64,000 nucleotides of DNA from Acidobacteriota bacterium (GTDB lineage Bacteria > Acidobacteriota > Vicinamibacteria > Vicinamibacterales > Vicinamibacteraceae): the NCBI GenBank assembly GCA_020845575.1, contig JADLFL010000076.1, positions 62,001 to 126,000 on the forward strand, given 5' to 3'. Positions 28,980 to 36,803 of the stretch are shown here, one piece after another (positions within the stretch are counted from its first letter, which is position 1; every line of letters starts with the position of its first letter). The position numbers and the translations under genes are program-made. The notes beneath the pieces are model-generated. The model was not told the DNA's origin. It did no database searches and was given only the letters and a program-made list of their open reading frames with translations.

Positions 28980-29169
28980 GACACTGACTTCAGCTCAGGC
29001 CGCCGAGCGCGTCGATGGCGAGAAGGCCACGCTGAGTTTCTGGGACGCCATGGTCGTCCATGCGGCCGCGGAACTCGGCTGTCAGGTGCTCTGGCCGGAA
29101 GACCTCAACGACGGCCAGGTGGTCGACGGCGTGCGGATCCGGAATCCCTTCGCCCAGATCGAGTCGTAG
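28980..29169 (+). pseudogene. PIN-domain (VapC-like) toxin, C-terminal remnant
   Basis: The end of an open frame reads KATLSFWDAMVVHAAAELGC then QVLWPEDLNDGQ and VDGVRIRNPF, the C-terminal half of VapC-type PIN ribonucleases with the late acidic residues (SFWDA, EDL). The N-terminal half with the first catalytic aspartate is missing and no antitoxin precedes it. Upstream lies a dispersed hairpin. An ATG at 28912 opens the frame, but its first 30 residues show no homology. Confidence 0.55.
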
Positions 29170-29234
29170 CGGCCGCCCTCGCGATGGCTACGGGTACCGG
29201 CGAGTGGCCTGCTCGCGCGTCAGCGCGTGATTCA

Positions 29235-29831
29235 TCATCGCGCGACCTGCATCGTGATCGACGGTGACGCCGTCTCGCGTGCCTCGTTCCTGCCGATACG
29301 GCCGGAGTGCTCGTGCAGTTCGCCCTTCACGGCGGGATACCACCAGCGCATGCCCACGTCGCGCGCCTCGCTGTATGCCCGATCGATGGACCACCCCTGC
29401 CTGGTGATGCGATAGAGCGCCGCGAAGGCGCCCGTACGATCCGCGCCGCGCTTGCAGTGGAAGAACACGGGGCCGTGCGAGGCGTCGTCGACGATCGCGA
29501 AAAAGCGCGTGACGGCTGCCTCAGGCAGCTCGCCGCCGAACCAGCGGAAGTGGACCGGGATGTGGATGTACTTCATCCCGAGTGCTTCGACCATCGCGCG
29601 CTCGTCGTCTCCGGTGCGGAAGTTCACGACGGTACGGATGCCCATGTCGCGCAGGCGTTCGTACCCGGCCTTGTCGGGCTGCCCGCCGCGGTAGAGCCCT
29701 GGCCCGATCTCCATGAATCGCCGGATCGGGGCCGCCTGCGTGGTCTGTGCGCCGAGTCCGTCGAGGGCGACGGGCGCGACGACAGCCGTGAGCACGAAGA
29801 GAGAAGCGAAGAACGCGCGTCGGGTCTGCAC
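29235..29831 (-). CDS. exported dual-specificity/tyrosine-type protein phosphatase
   Basis: This 198-residue protein has a signal peptide or membrane anchor (about 5-28) and a cysteine-phosphatase domain. The P-loop HCKRGADRTG is complete (His125, Cys126, Arg132), with the general-acid region around VHFRWFGG before it. It would remove phosphate from tyrosine, serine or an inositol-like substrate outside the cytoplasm. I chose the GTG at 29831 because GGAGG lies 9 bases upstream; a longer frame reaches back through the 11-base G/C tract at 29872-29882, which then would sit in the promoter region. Confidence 0.82.
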   Translation of the reverse strand: MQTRRAFFASLFVLTAVVAPVALDGLGAQTTQAAPIRRFMEIGPGLYRGGQPDKAGYERLRDMGIRTVVNFRTGDDERAMVEALGMKYIHIPVHFRWFGGELPEAAVTRFFAIVDDASHGPVFFHCKRGADRTGAFAALYRITRQGWSIDRAYSEARDVGMRWWYPAVKGELHEHSGRIGRNEARETASPSITMQVAR

Positions 29832-29871
29832 TGCCGGGATCCTCCAGAAATCCGGTGGGACGGTCGCGGCC

Positions 29872-29882
29872 GGGGGGGGGGG
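29872..29882. repeat. homopolymer tract of 11 G upstream of the phosphatase gene
   Basis: Eleven G on the plus strand (C on the coding strand) lie 41-51 bp before the phosphatase start. The position allows promoter phase variation by slippage; it may also be a sequencing weak point. Confidence 0.6.
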
Positions 29883-30078
29883 CGCCACCGCGCAGCCACG
29901 CACCTTCCATCATGCCCCAGTCGTCAAGGGGACCGGAGCGTATCCCCCCGTCCACGTCCGTCACTCGGAGCTCGACGATCCGCCGGAGCGGATCGGGAGG
30001 CATGGCCCCGCCGCGCGGCACTCATCATGCGAATGCACTATTGACCGGGTTCCGGAGGGTTGGAAAGATCGTCCGGTC

Positions 30079-30264
30079 ATGCTGACGGCGCGTCTCCTGT
30101 TCACGACCTTCACGGTGCTGTTGCTCGTCGTGATCACGCTGGGTTGGCGGTGGACCGCCACGCACCAGCCGCCGCCTCTCAACACGGCCAGCCACGTCGT
30201 GCTCGGTGTCTCCGCGTGCTTCGGGCTGTTCGCTATCGTGAAGATCTGGTCGCCGCGACGATGA
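30079..30264 (+). CDS. small two-helix membrane protein, unknown function
   Basis: This 61-residue protein has two hydrophobic helices (about 5-22, LLFTTFTVLLLVVITLGW, and about 36-55, HVVLGVSACFGLFAIVKIW) joined by a polar loop with His and Pro. I recognise no family. It is the first of five co-directional genes (30079-33262) that encode membrane or periplasmic proteins, and lies 37 bp before the next. The preceding gap 29904-30078 shows no clear feature. Confidence 0.6.
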   Translation: MLTARLLFTTFTVLLLVVITLGWRWTATHQPPPLNTASHVVLGVSACFGLFAIVKIWSPRR

Positions 30265-30301
30265 TGCGGCTCGGCCGCCTCGGCCCTGACGGAGTGATGC
30301 G

Positions 30302-30898
30302 ATGACGACGGCAACGATGGCGGCGACGCGGCCGCAGGCGGGCTTCCTCGACCGTCTCAACACGGACTGGCATGAGCTCGGCCTGAGGGTCTTCACGGGC
30401 ATCGTGCTGCTGCACTGGTTCGAGCACCTGCTGCAGGCATTCCAGATCTACGTCCTCGGCTGGCCGGTCCCGCAGGCAGGCGGGTTCGCCGGGTACTTCT
30501 TCCCGTGGGTCATCAAGTCCGAACTGCTGCACTACGGCTATGCCGTCGTGATGCTCGTCGGACTGTGGATTCTGCGTCGTGGCTTCACCGCACCGGCCGA
30601 TCGCTTCTGGTGGATGGTCGCGTTCTGGATCCAGTTCTTCCATCACATCGAGCACGCCCTCCTGCAGGGTCAGGCGATCCTCGGCATGAACCTGCTCGGC
30701 AGGCCGGTGCCCGTGAGCCTGGTGCAGCTGTGGGTGCCGCGCGTGGAACTGCACTTGTTCTACAACACCATCGTGTTCATCCCGATGATGATCGCGATGT
30801 ACTACCACCTGTTCCCGTCGCCGAGCGAGCACGCGACGTTCCAGTGTTCGTGCGCGCGATACGCGCCGACTCACGACCGCTCGCTCGCCCGCGCGTGA
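30302..30898 (+). CDS. histidine-rich multi-helix membrane protein, unknown function
   Basis: This 198-residue protein has about five transmembrane helices and a striking set of membrane-edge histidines: LLHWFEHLLQAF, SELLHYGYAV, IQFFHHIEHALLQ and VELHLFYNT. Repeated H-x2-H and HHxxH patterns suggest bound metal or heme. I do not recognise the family. GGAG precedes the ATG by about 9 bases. Its stop overlaps the GTG of the next gene (30895-30898), so it is coupled to the YtkA-like lipoprotein. Confidence 0.7.
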   Translation: MTTATMAATRPQAGFLDRLNTDWHELGLRVFTGIVLLHWFEHLLQAFQIYVLGWPVPQAGGFAGYFFPWVIKSELLHYGYAVVMLVGLWILRRGFTAPADRFWWMVAFWIQFFHHIEHALLQGQAILGMNLLGRPVPVSLVQLWVPRVELHLFYNTIVFIPMMIAMYYHLFPSPSEHATFQCSCARYAPTHDRSLARA

Positions 30899-31305
30899 TA
30901 CCTCTGGCGCGCGCCAGGCGCGCCGCGGTGCTGGTGCTCGTCGCCGCCATGACGACTGCGGCGACAGGCTGCGTGCGTCGTGATGCCGCCGATTCGCGTG
31001 TGCGGGTCACGTGGTTGCTCGCACCGCAGCCGCCCGTTGCCGGCGCTGCCGAGTTGACCGTTGCGCCGGCAACCCCGGATGGCAGTCCGATCGAAGGCGC
31101 CACCGTGCGGCTTGAGGGTCACATGTCCCACGCGGGCATGGCCCCGGTGATCGCCGATGGCACGGAGCGCCGGCCCGGCGAGTATCTGATACCGTTCACA
31201 TTCACCATGGCTGGCGACTGGGTGCTTCTCGTCTCGATCGTGGAACGCGACGGCACGCGCACGCAGCAACGGATCGACGTGGCTGCCGTGCGCGCGGCGT
31301 CGTGA
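30895..31305 (+). CDS. YtkA/FixH-like lipoprotein
   Basis: This 136-residue protein has a signal peptide ending in a lipobox (TTAATGC, lipidated Cys near residue 25) and a single immunoglobulin-like beta domain. ATVRLEGHMSHAGMAPV is the Met/His strand of YtkA- and FixH-like proteins, which have been linked to copper handling and cytochrome oxidase assembly. The GTG start (30895) and the stop both overlap neighbours by four bases. Its partner downstream is a FixG-like iron-sulfur membrane protein, which strengthens the FixH comparison. Confidence 0.75.
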   Translation: MIPLARARRAAVLVLVAAMTTAATGCVRRDAADSRVRVTWLLAPQPPVAGAAELTVAPATPDGSPIEGATVRLEGHMSHAGMAPVIADGTERRPGEYLIPFTFTMAGDWVLLVSIVERDGTRTQQRIDVAAVRAAS

Positions 31306-32702
31306 TCGCACCGGCGCGCCTCGCTCGTCTCCGCCCGGCCGGACAGGTCGTCCTCCTCGTGCTCTCCATCGCCATCGTCCTGCACGGTGTGCTCGGGCCT
31401 GATCTCGCGCCGAAGAACCTCGCCACGGTCCTCACGTGGGTGCACTATCGCGGGTTGCTGGCTGGGCTGTTGCTCGCGGTGGGCAACGTGTTGTGCGGCA
31501 TCTGTCCGATCGTGCTGGCGCGCGACATGGCGCGCCGCGTCCATGCGCCCACGCGCACCTGGCCGGCGTGGCTCCGCGGCAAGTGGATCGCCGCGCTGTT
31601 GACCGTAGCCGTCCTGTTCGCGTACGAGCTGTTCGACCTGTGGGCGCTGCCGGCCGCAACGGCGTGGCTCGTACTCGGCTACTTCGGGACCGCGATCGCG
31701 ATCGACGTGACGTTCACCGGAGGGGCGTTCTGCAAGCACGTCTGCCCGGTGGGGCAGTTCAGTTTCCTGCTGTCGACGCTGTCGCCGCTCGAGGTGAAGG
31801 CGAAGCGGCTCGCGACGTGCGAAGCCTGCGCCACGGCCGATTGCGTCAAGGGACGCTACACGGAGGCGACACCCGCGCGCCTCGTGCGTCGTGGATGCGA
31901 ACTGGGGCTGTTCCTGCCGGCCAAGGTGGGCAACCTCGATTGCACCTTCTGCCTCGATTGCGTGCAGGCCTGCCCGCACGACAATGTCACCATCGCGGGC
32001 CACGTGCCCGGCGAGGAGTGGGCCGACGATTCGCGCCGTTCGTCGATCGGGCAGTTGTCGCGCCGGCCGGACATCGCCGCGCTGGCCACCATCTTCACTT
32101 TCGGCGCGCTCCTCAACGCGCTGGCGATGACGCGGCCCGTGTATGCGATCGAACAGTGGATGGCACGTGCGCTCCACACCACGCACGAGGCGCCCGTGCT
32201 TGCGATCCTGTTCGCCATCGTGCTCGTGGCCGTGCCTGTCGCGTTGTTGGGCATGGCCGGCGTCGTCACGCGAACACTAGCGCCCTCGCGCACGCTCGAC
32301 GTCTGGGAGATCGCCGTCCGCTATGCCGTGGTGCTCGTGCCGCTCGGCGCGGGCGTCTGGGTGGCGCACTATGCGTTCCACTTCCTCACGGCCGTCGGCA
32401 CCATCGTCCCCGTGTTGCAGGGGGCGCTCGTCGATGCCACGGGACGCGCGCTCGCGGGCGAACCAGACTGGCGTTGGCTCGGACTGCGGCCGGGAGCCGT
32501 GGCGCCGCTGCAGGTCGGCTTCGTCCTGCTTGGCGCGCTCGGATCGCTGCTGCTCACGCATGCCGTGTCGCAGCGCGATCACGCGCCGCACGCGATACGC
32601 GCCGGCGTGCCGTGGATGCTGATCGTGGTGGCGCTCACGCTCGCGGCCCTGTGGATTCTGGCGCAGCCGATGGAGATGCGCGGGACGGCGCTGGCGGGAT
32701 GA
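31302..32702 (+). CDS. FixG/NapH-like 4Fe-4S membrane protein
   Basis: This 466-residue protein has about eight or more transmembrane helices. Cysteine clusters lie in VLCGICPIV, AFCKHVCPVGQFSF, TCEACATADC and the ferredoxin-like DCTFCLDCVQACPHDNV, enough for two 4Fe-4S centres. FixG/CcoG and NapH/NosR families share this membrane-ferredoxin build and move electrons to the periplasm, CcoG as a copper reductase. The second half carries extra helices (about 260-466). It starts at a GTG overlapping the lipoprotein stop. No cbb3 oxidase, nap or nos genes are in the window. Confidence 0.8.
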   Translation: MIAPARLARLRPAGQVVLLVLSIAIVLHGVLGPDLAPKNLATVLTWVHYRGLLAGLLLAVGNVLCGICPIVLARDMARRVHAPTRTWPAWLRGKWIAALLTVAVLFAYELFDLWALPAATAWLVLGYFGTAIAIDVTFTGGAFCKHVCPVGQFSFLLSTLSPLEVKAKRLATCEACATADCVKGRYTEATPARLVRRGCELGLFLPAKVGNLDCTFCLDCVQACPHDNVTIAGHVPGEEWADDSRRSSIGQLSRRPDIAALATIFTFGALLNALAMTRPVYAIEQWMARALHTTHEAPVLAILFAIVLVAVPVALLGMAGVVTRTLAPSRTLDVWEIAVRYAVVLVPLGAGVWVAHYAFHFLTAVGTIVPVLQGALVDATGRALAGEPDWRWLGLRPGAVAPLQVGFVLLGALGSLLLTHAVSQRDHAPHAIRAGVPWMLIVVALTLAALWILAQPMEMRGTALAG

Positions 32703-33262
32703 CGCGACGCGCACGTGTCGTGGCCGTGTTCGCCGCCGCGCTGTGCCTGCGCGCCGGCGCAGTGCAGGCGCACGACGGACCGCCGTACCCGATCGTATCG
32801 GATCTGATAGCTGGTGCTTACTCGATCTCCATCTGGACCGATCCGGACGCGACAGACGATGGGACGCCGGAGGGGAAGTTCTGGGTGATGCTGGCCGGTG
32901 CGCCGGGGACCGGTCGTGATGTACCCGCGGGCACGGCGGCGCGCGTCACGATTGCCCCGACCGATCGCGAGGGTCCGCCGGCGGCAGGCGCGGCAGTGCC
33001 CGTCGACGGCACACTGACGAACCAGTACATCGCCTTGCTCATGCCGCACGAAGGGGCTTACCGTGTGACGGTCGACATCGCCGGCCCTCTCGGCCCCGCC
33101 CGCGTCGAGAGCCACGTCGACGCCACCTACGACACGCGCCCAGCGCCCATCCTGCTGGTGGTCTACGCCTTCCCGTTCGTCGCCATCGGCGTCCTCTGGG
33201 CGCGGGTGATGTGGAGCCGGAAGCGACAGGCAACCGGCAACCGGCAATCGGCAACCGGTTGA
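32699..33262 (+). CDS. exported protein with C-terminal membrane anchor, unknown function
   Basis: This 187-residue protein has a signal peptide (about 1-24, ending VQAHDG), a beta-rich extracytoplasmic domain (IAGAYSISIWTDPDATDD, GAYRVTVDIAGP) and one transmembrane helix near the end (ILLVVYAFPFVAIGVLWARV). The last dozen residues, ATGNRQSATG, are encoded by the GGCAACCGG repeat, so the repeat has replaced or extended the original C-terminus. Its ATG overlaps the stop of the iron-sulfur protein. It is the last gene of the operon. Confidence 0.72.
   Translation: MTRRARVVAVFAAALCLRAGAVQAHDGPPYPIVSDLIAGAYSISIWTDPDATDDGTPEGKFWVMLAGAPGTGRDVPAGTAARVTIAPTDREGPPAAGAAVPVDGTLTNQYIALLMPHEGAYRVTVDIAGPLGPARVESHVDATYDTRPAPILLVVYAFPFVAIGVLWARVMWSRKRQATGNRQSATG
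33231..33259 (+). repeat. GGCAACCGG iterated repeat, copy 2
   Basis: Three to four near-copies of the CAACCGG unit overlap the last codons of the preceding gene. The same unit occurs at 9103-9135 and inverted at 33346-33370. Confidence 0.7.
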
Positions 33263-33270
33263 AAACAGGA

Positions 33271-33295
33271 CAAGGGCGGCCTTCAAGGCCTCTTG
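33271..33295 (+). terminator. hairpin after the membrane operon
   Basis: GGCC-TTCAA-GGCC (33278-33290) with flanking CAAG and CTTG gives a compact stem 9 bases after the operon's last stop. There is no T-tract, so this is a possible, not proven, terminator. Confidence 0.3.
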
Positions 33296-33345
33296 GAGTG
33301 TGTGTTGTGCTTTCCCGGCCTTGAGGTCACGTGCTCGCGGCTGTG

Positions 33346-33370
33346 ACCGGTTGCCCGTTGCCGATTCCGG
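33346..33370 (-). repeat. GGCAACCGG iterated repeat, inverted copy 3
   Basis: The sequence is the reverse complement of the unit at 9103 and 33231 and lies 24 bp before the symporter start, so it falls in that gene's leader. With copy 2 it forms a large inverted pair around the 33260-33345 spacer. Confidence 0.65.
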
Positions 33371-33393
33371 TGTCCTGCTAGACTCTGCGCACC

Positions 33394-35199
33394 ATGCAAC
33401 TCGCGGCCATCGACTGGCTGATCCTGATCGGCACGCTCATCGTCTGTTTCGCGCCGGCGCTGTTGTTCGGGAGGCGCGCGGGCCAGAGCACGTCGGAGTT
33501 CTTCGCGTCGGGCCGATCGGTGCCGTGGTGGCTGGCGGGCCTGTCGATGGTGGCCACGACGTTCAGCAGCGACACGCCCAACCTCGTCACCGACATCGTG
33601 CGCCGCAACGGCGTGGCGGGGACCTGGGTGTGGTGGGCGTTCGTGCTGACCGGCGTGTCGACGGTGTTCTTCTACGCGCGGCTGTGGCGTCGCTCGGGCG
33701 TGATGACCGACCTCGAGTTCTACGAGGTGCGGTACTCGGGGCGCCCCGCGAGCTGGGTGCGGGGATTTCGCGCGGTGTATCTCGGACTGTTCTTCAACAG
33801 CATCATCATGGCGACGGTGAACCTGGCCGCCTGCAAGATCATGGCGATCCTGTTCGGCCTCGAGCGATGGCAGACACTGGCGGCCGTCGGCCTGCTCAAT
33901 GTCGCGTTCGCGGCGCACTCGGGGTTGTGGGGCGTGCTGGTCATCGACATGATCCAGTTCTTCATCAAGATGACGGCCGTCATCGCCGCGGCGTACTTCG
34001 CGCTGCACGCGCCGGGCGTGGGCGGACTCGACGGCCTCATCACGAAGCTCTCGACGACGCGTGGACCTGACGGCATCGACTATCTTGCCGTGCTGCCCGA
34101 CTTCGCCAATCACTGGGAACTGGCGGTCGCGGTGTTCGTGATGCCGATCGCCGTGCAGTGGTGGGCGGTGTGGTATCCCGGCGCGGAGCCGGGCGGCGGC
34201 AGTTACATCGCGCAGCGCATGCTCGCGTCCAAGTCGGAACGCGACGCACTCGGGAGCGTGCTCTTCTTCAACGTGGCGCACTACGTGCTGCGCCCGTGGC
34301 CGTGGATTCTCGTGGCGCTCGCCTCGATCGTCGTGTACCCGGAACTCTCGGACATCAGGGCGGCGTTCCCGGCAGTGGACCCGGGCCTCATCGGCCACGA
34401 CATCGCGTATCCCGCCATGCTGAAGTTCCTGCCCGTGGGTTTTGCGGGCCTCATGGTCGGCGGCCTCGTCGCCGCCAACTCGTCGACGATCCTCACGCAC
34501 CTGAACTGGGGCGCGTCGTATCTCGTGCACGACTTCTATCGGCGCTTCATCAGGAGCGACGCCACCGAGGCGCACTACGTCCTGATGGGGCGCCTGGCGA
34601 CAATCGGACTGTTCCTCTGCTCGGCAGCGACGGTCTATCTGCTCGACACGGCCAAGGATGCGTTCGACATCATCCTGCAGGTGGGCGCCGGCACGGGCCT
34701 GCTGTATCTCGCGCGCTGGTTCTGGTGGCGCGTGAACGCGTGGTGCGAGATTGCCGCGATGGTGAGCTCGTTTCTCGTGTCGCTCGGCTTCCTCGCGCTC
34801 GCACGCGCGGGCACGCCGGTCAGCACGCACCGCGCGCTGCTCATCACGATCGCGATCACCACCGTGTGCTGGGTGATCACCGCGTTTGTGGCGCCGGCCA
34901 CCGACCGTGACGTGCTCGTCGCGTTCTATCGCAAGGTGAGACCGGTGGGCCCGGGCTGGGCGCCGATCCGCGCCATCGCCGGCGATCTCACCGACGACGG
35001 CACGCGGGGCGACAACATTCCGCTGGGCCTGCTCGGCTGGCTCGCCGGCTGCGCGATGATCTGGTCGGCCCTGTTCGCCGTCGGCAACGTGCTCTACGGC
35101 CGCATGGGCTACGCGATCGCCCTCGTCGTCGTCTGCCTGGCCACCAGCGCCGTCGTGATCGCCGTGATCAAGCGTCAGTGGCCGACGACAGCACGGTGA
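33394..35199 (+). CDS. sodium:solute symporter (SSS) family transporter
   Basis: This 601-residue inner-membrane protein has about 13-14 helices in the LeuT-like SSS pattern. Family features include FFASGRSVPWWLAGLSMVAT followed by TFSSDTPN in the first helix, and GFAGLMVGGLVAANSSTILTH (split: GFAGLMVGGLVAAN and SSTILTH) before helix 9. Members take up sugars, amino acids or carboxylates with Na+; the substrate is not readable. The downstream DAC-domain gene starts at a GTG that overlaps this stop, suggesting that the two act together. Confidence 0.92.
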   Translation: MQLAAIDWLILIGTLIVCFAPALLFGRRAGQSTSEFFASGRSVPWWLAGLSMVATTFSSDTPNLVTDIVRRNGVAGTWVWWAFVLTGVSTVFFYARLWRRSGVMTDLEFYEVRYSGRPASWVRGFRAVYLGLFFNSIIMATVNLAACKIMAILFGLERWQTLAAVGLLNVAFAAHSGLWGVLVIDMIQFFIKMTAVIAAAYFALHAPGVGGLDGLITKLSTTRGPDGIDYLAVLPDFANHWELAVAVFVMPIAVQWWAVWYPGAEPGGGSYIAQRMLASKSERDALGSVLFFNVAHYVLRPWPWILVALASIVVYPELSDIRAAFPAVDPGLIGHDIAYPAMLKFLPVGFAGLMVGGLVAANSSTILTHLNWGASYLVHDFYRRFIRSDATEAHYVLMGRLATIGLFLCSAATVYLLDTAKDAFDIILQVGAGTGLLYLARWFWWRVNAWCEIAAMVSSFLVSLGFLALARAGTPVSTHRALLITIAITTVCWVITAFVAPATDRDVLVAFYRKVRPVGPGWAPIRAIAGDLTDDGTRGDNIPLGLLGWLAGCAMIWSALFAVGNVLYGRMGYAIALVVVCLATSAVVIAVIKRQWPTTAR

Positions 35200-36542
35200 G
35201 AGTGGTGACTCGGGGTCGCGACATGCCTGGCCAACTCCCTTCGACGCGTGTGGACGCGGCGTACGACTATCCGCCCGACCTTGCCAGGTTCGCCCTGGAC
35301 CGGTGGTCGACGCCGCCGCCAGCCGCGCCGCAGGCTCCGGTGCCGGAACTGGCCACGTTGACGCATTTCCTGTCGGCGTGCTACCAGGCGAGCCTGCTGC
35401 GCGAAGAAGAGCGCCCCGTGACATTCCGCGCGATCCTCGCCTCGCCGGACCAGTTCCCGGCTGGCGGCGTTGCGCCAGCCGGCTTGCGTCGGCTCGCCTT
35501 CTGCGACGCGTGTCCGCTCGATGCCAATCAGCTGCGACGACTCGCCGTGGCGGCCGACATGCACCGGATGCTCATCGGCGCACACCAGGACGGCGACGGC
35601 AGCTTGCGGATCTGGGGCCTGGTCAACTCAGGGCCGCGCTGGCTTCGGGACGTCCAGGGCGGCCGGCGGGCGGGCGCGCCACTCCCGGCGGTGCCTGTCG
35701 CGCATGTCGAGGCGCCGGGCGTCGTGAGCGTGTACCGCGGACCGGAACTCGTCGCAAGACTTCAGGGAGGCCGCATCTCGGGTTCGCGGGCGGACGCGTT
35801 CGCGTCCACGTGGCTGCCCGATCGATTCGCGGACCTCCGTGCGGAGATGGAGGTCCGCCACTTCCGCGCGCGTGAGGCGTCCGCCGTTCACTGGGCACCG
35901 ATCGCGTCGAACCTCTCGCACGCCATCTCGCAACGCATGATGAAGCGCGCGATCGCCCTGCTGCGCCACGCGCGACACGGGGGCACGATCGTCTTCGTGC
36001 CGATGGAGACCGCGCAGGATCTGTGTGCTGCCGATCCCTTCATCGATCTCAAGTACGGCTTCGAGGACGTCCCCAGGCAGGGGTCGTTTCCCGATCTCGT
36101 CGTGTCCATCCTGAACCGTCTCGCCGCCCTCCATGGCGACGGCCCGCGCCCGAACGACCCCGTCGGGTGGGCGGAGTTCGAAACCACGCCTGACGATGAG
36201 TTGGCCACGCTCGATGAAGCACTCTTCGAGATGGCCCATCTCATCGCCGGACTCGCGTCCACCGACGGCGCCGTCGTGTTGAACAAGCAGCACGACATCC
36301 TCGGGTTCGGCGGGATGATCTCCGGCCGACTGCCGGCGGTGAGACGCGTGGACAGAGCGCTCGACCTCGACGGCAACGCCGTCGCGGAGGAAGGCACCGA
36401 GAACGTCGGAGCCCGTCACCGGTCCGCGTACCGGCTGGCGGGCGCGCTGCCGGGCGCCATCGTCATCGTGATCTCGCAGGACGGCGGCGTGCGGTTCGTC
36501 GCCCAGAAGGACGGACGCGTCACCTACTGGGAGCAGGAATGA
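35196..36542 (+). CDS. DAC-like (diadenylate-cyclase-related, DACNV-type) domain protein
   Basis: About 448 residues, apparently cytoplasmic. The C-terminal 130 residues carry the two DAC signatures: STDGAVVLN (Asp357-Gly-Ala) and GARHRSAYRLA (Arg407-His-Arg409), followed by the strand GAIVIVISQDGGVRF. In DisA/CdaA these form the ATP site that makes c-di-AMP, so catalytic activity is possible, though the spacing between motifs (about 50 residues) is longer than in DisA. The N-terminal 300 residues include an SLRIWGLVNSGPRWL segment and resemble the putative sensor domain called DACNV. I chose the GTG at 35196 because it overlaps the symporter stop; ATG at 35223 is an alternative. Confidence 0.7.
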   Translation: MRVVTRGRDMPGQLPSTRVDAAYDYPPDLARFALDRWSTPPPAAPQAPVPELATLTHFLSACYQASLLREEERPVTFRAILASPDQFPAGGVAPAGLRRLAFCDACPLDANQLRRLAVAADMHRMLIGAHQDGDGSLRIWGLVNSGPRWLRDVQGGRRAGAPLPAVPVAHVEAPGVVSVYRGPELVARLQGGRISGSRADAFASTWLPDRFADLRAEMEVRHFRAREASAVHWAPIASNLSHAISQRMMKRAIALLRHARHGGTIVFVPMETAQDLCAADPFIDLKYGFEDVPRQGSFPDLVVSILNRLAALHGDGPRPNDPVGWAEFETTPDDELATLDEALFEMAHLIAGLASTDGAVVLNKQHDILGFGGMISGRLPAVRRVDRALDLDGNAVAEEGTENVGARHRSAYRLAGALPGAIVIVISQDGGVRFVAQKDGRVTYWEQE

Positions 36543-36574
36543 CCGGGTGGAAAGTGCGTCGAATGCCCGTCGCG

Positions 36575-36785
36575 CACGCCCGCGCTGCTGCCCCGGTCGC
36601 CGCTGGCCGGTCTGCTGATCGATGTTCCAGCCGAACTTCGACGTGATCACGACCTCGTCGCGGAACGGCACGATGGCCTCGCCCAGAATCCGCTCGCATT
36701 CATGCGGGCCGTAGGCTTCGGCGGTGTCGAAGAACGTGATGCCCCTGTCGAACGCCACGCGGTTTGCGACCAGGTCATGTTCCGG
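36575..36785 (-). pseudogene. aldo/keto reductase, internal fragment
   Basis: Reading the minus strand from about 36779, the frame gives VAFDRGITFFDTAEAYGPHE then CERILGEAIVPF and VVITSKFGWNIDQQTGQRRP, which is the tetrad-bearing N-terminal region of an aldo/keto reductase with Asp, Tyr and Lys still present. Both the true start and the last three quarters of the gene are missing. The closest intact relative in the window is at 13334. Confidence 0.7.
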
Positions 36786-36803
36786 TGGTGGATGGCCTGT
36801 GAT

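Noticed and set aside
33283-35424. About 713-codon frame antisense to the symporter
   Set aside because: Composition is Arg/His/Asp-rich shadow sequence with no recognisable domain; the symporter on the plus strand is unmistakable.
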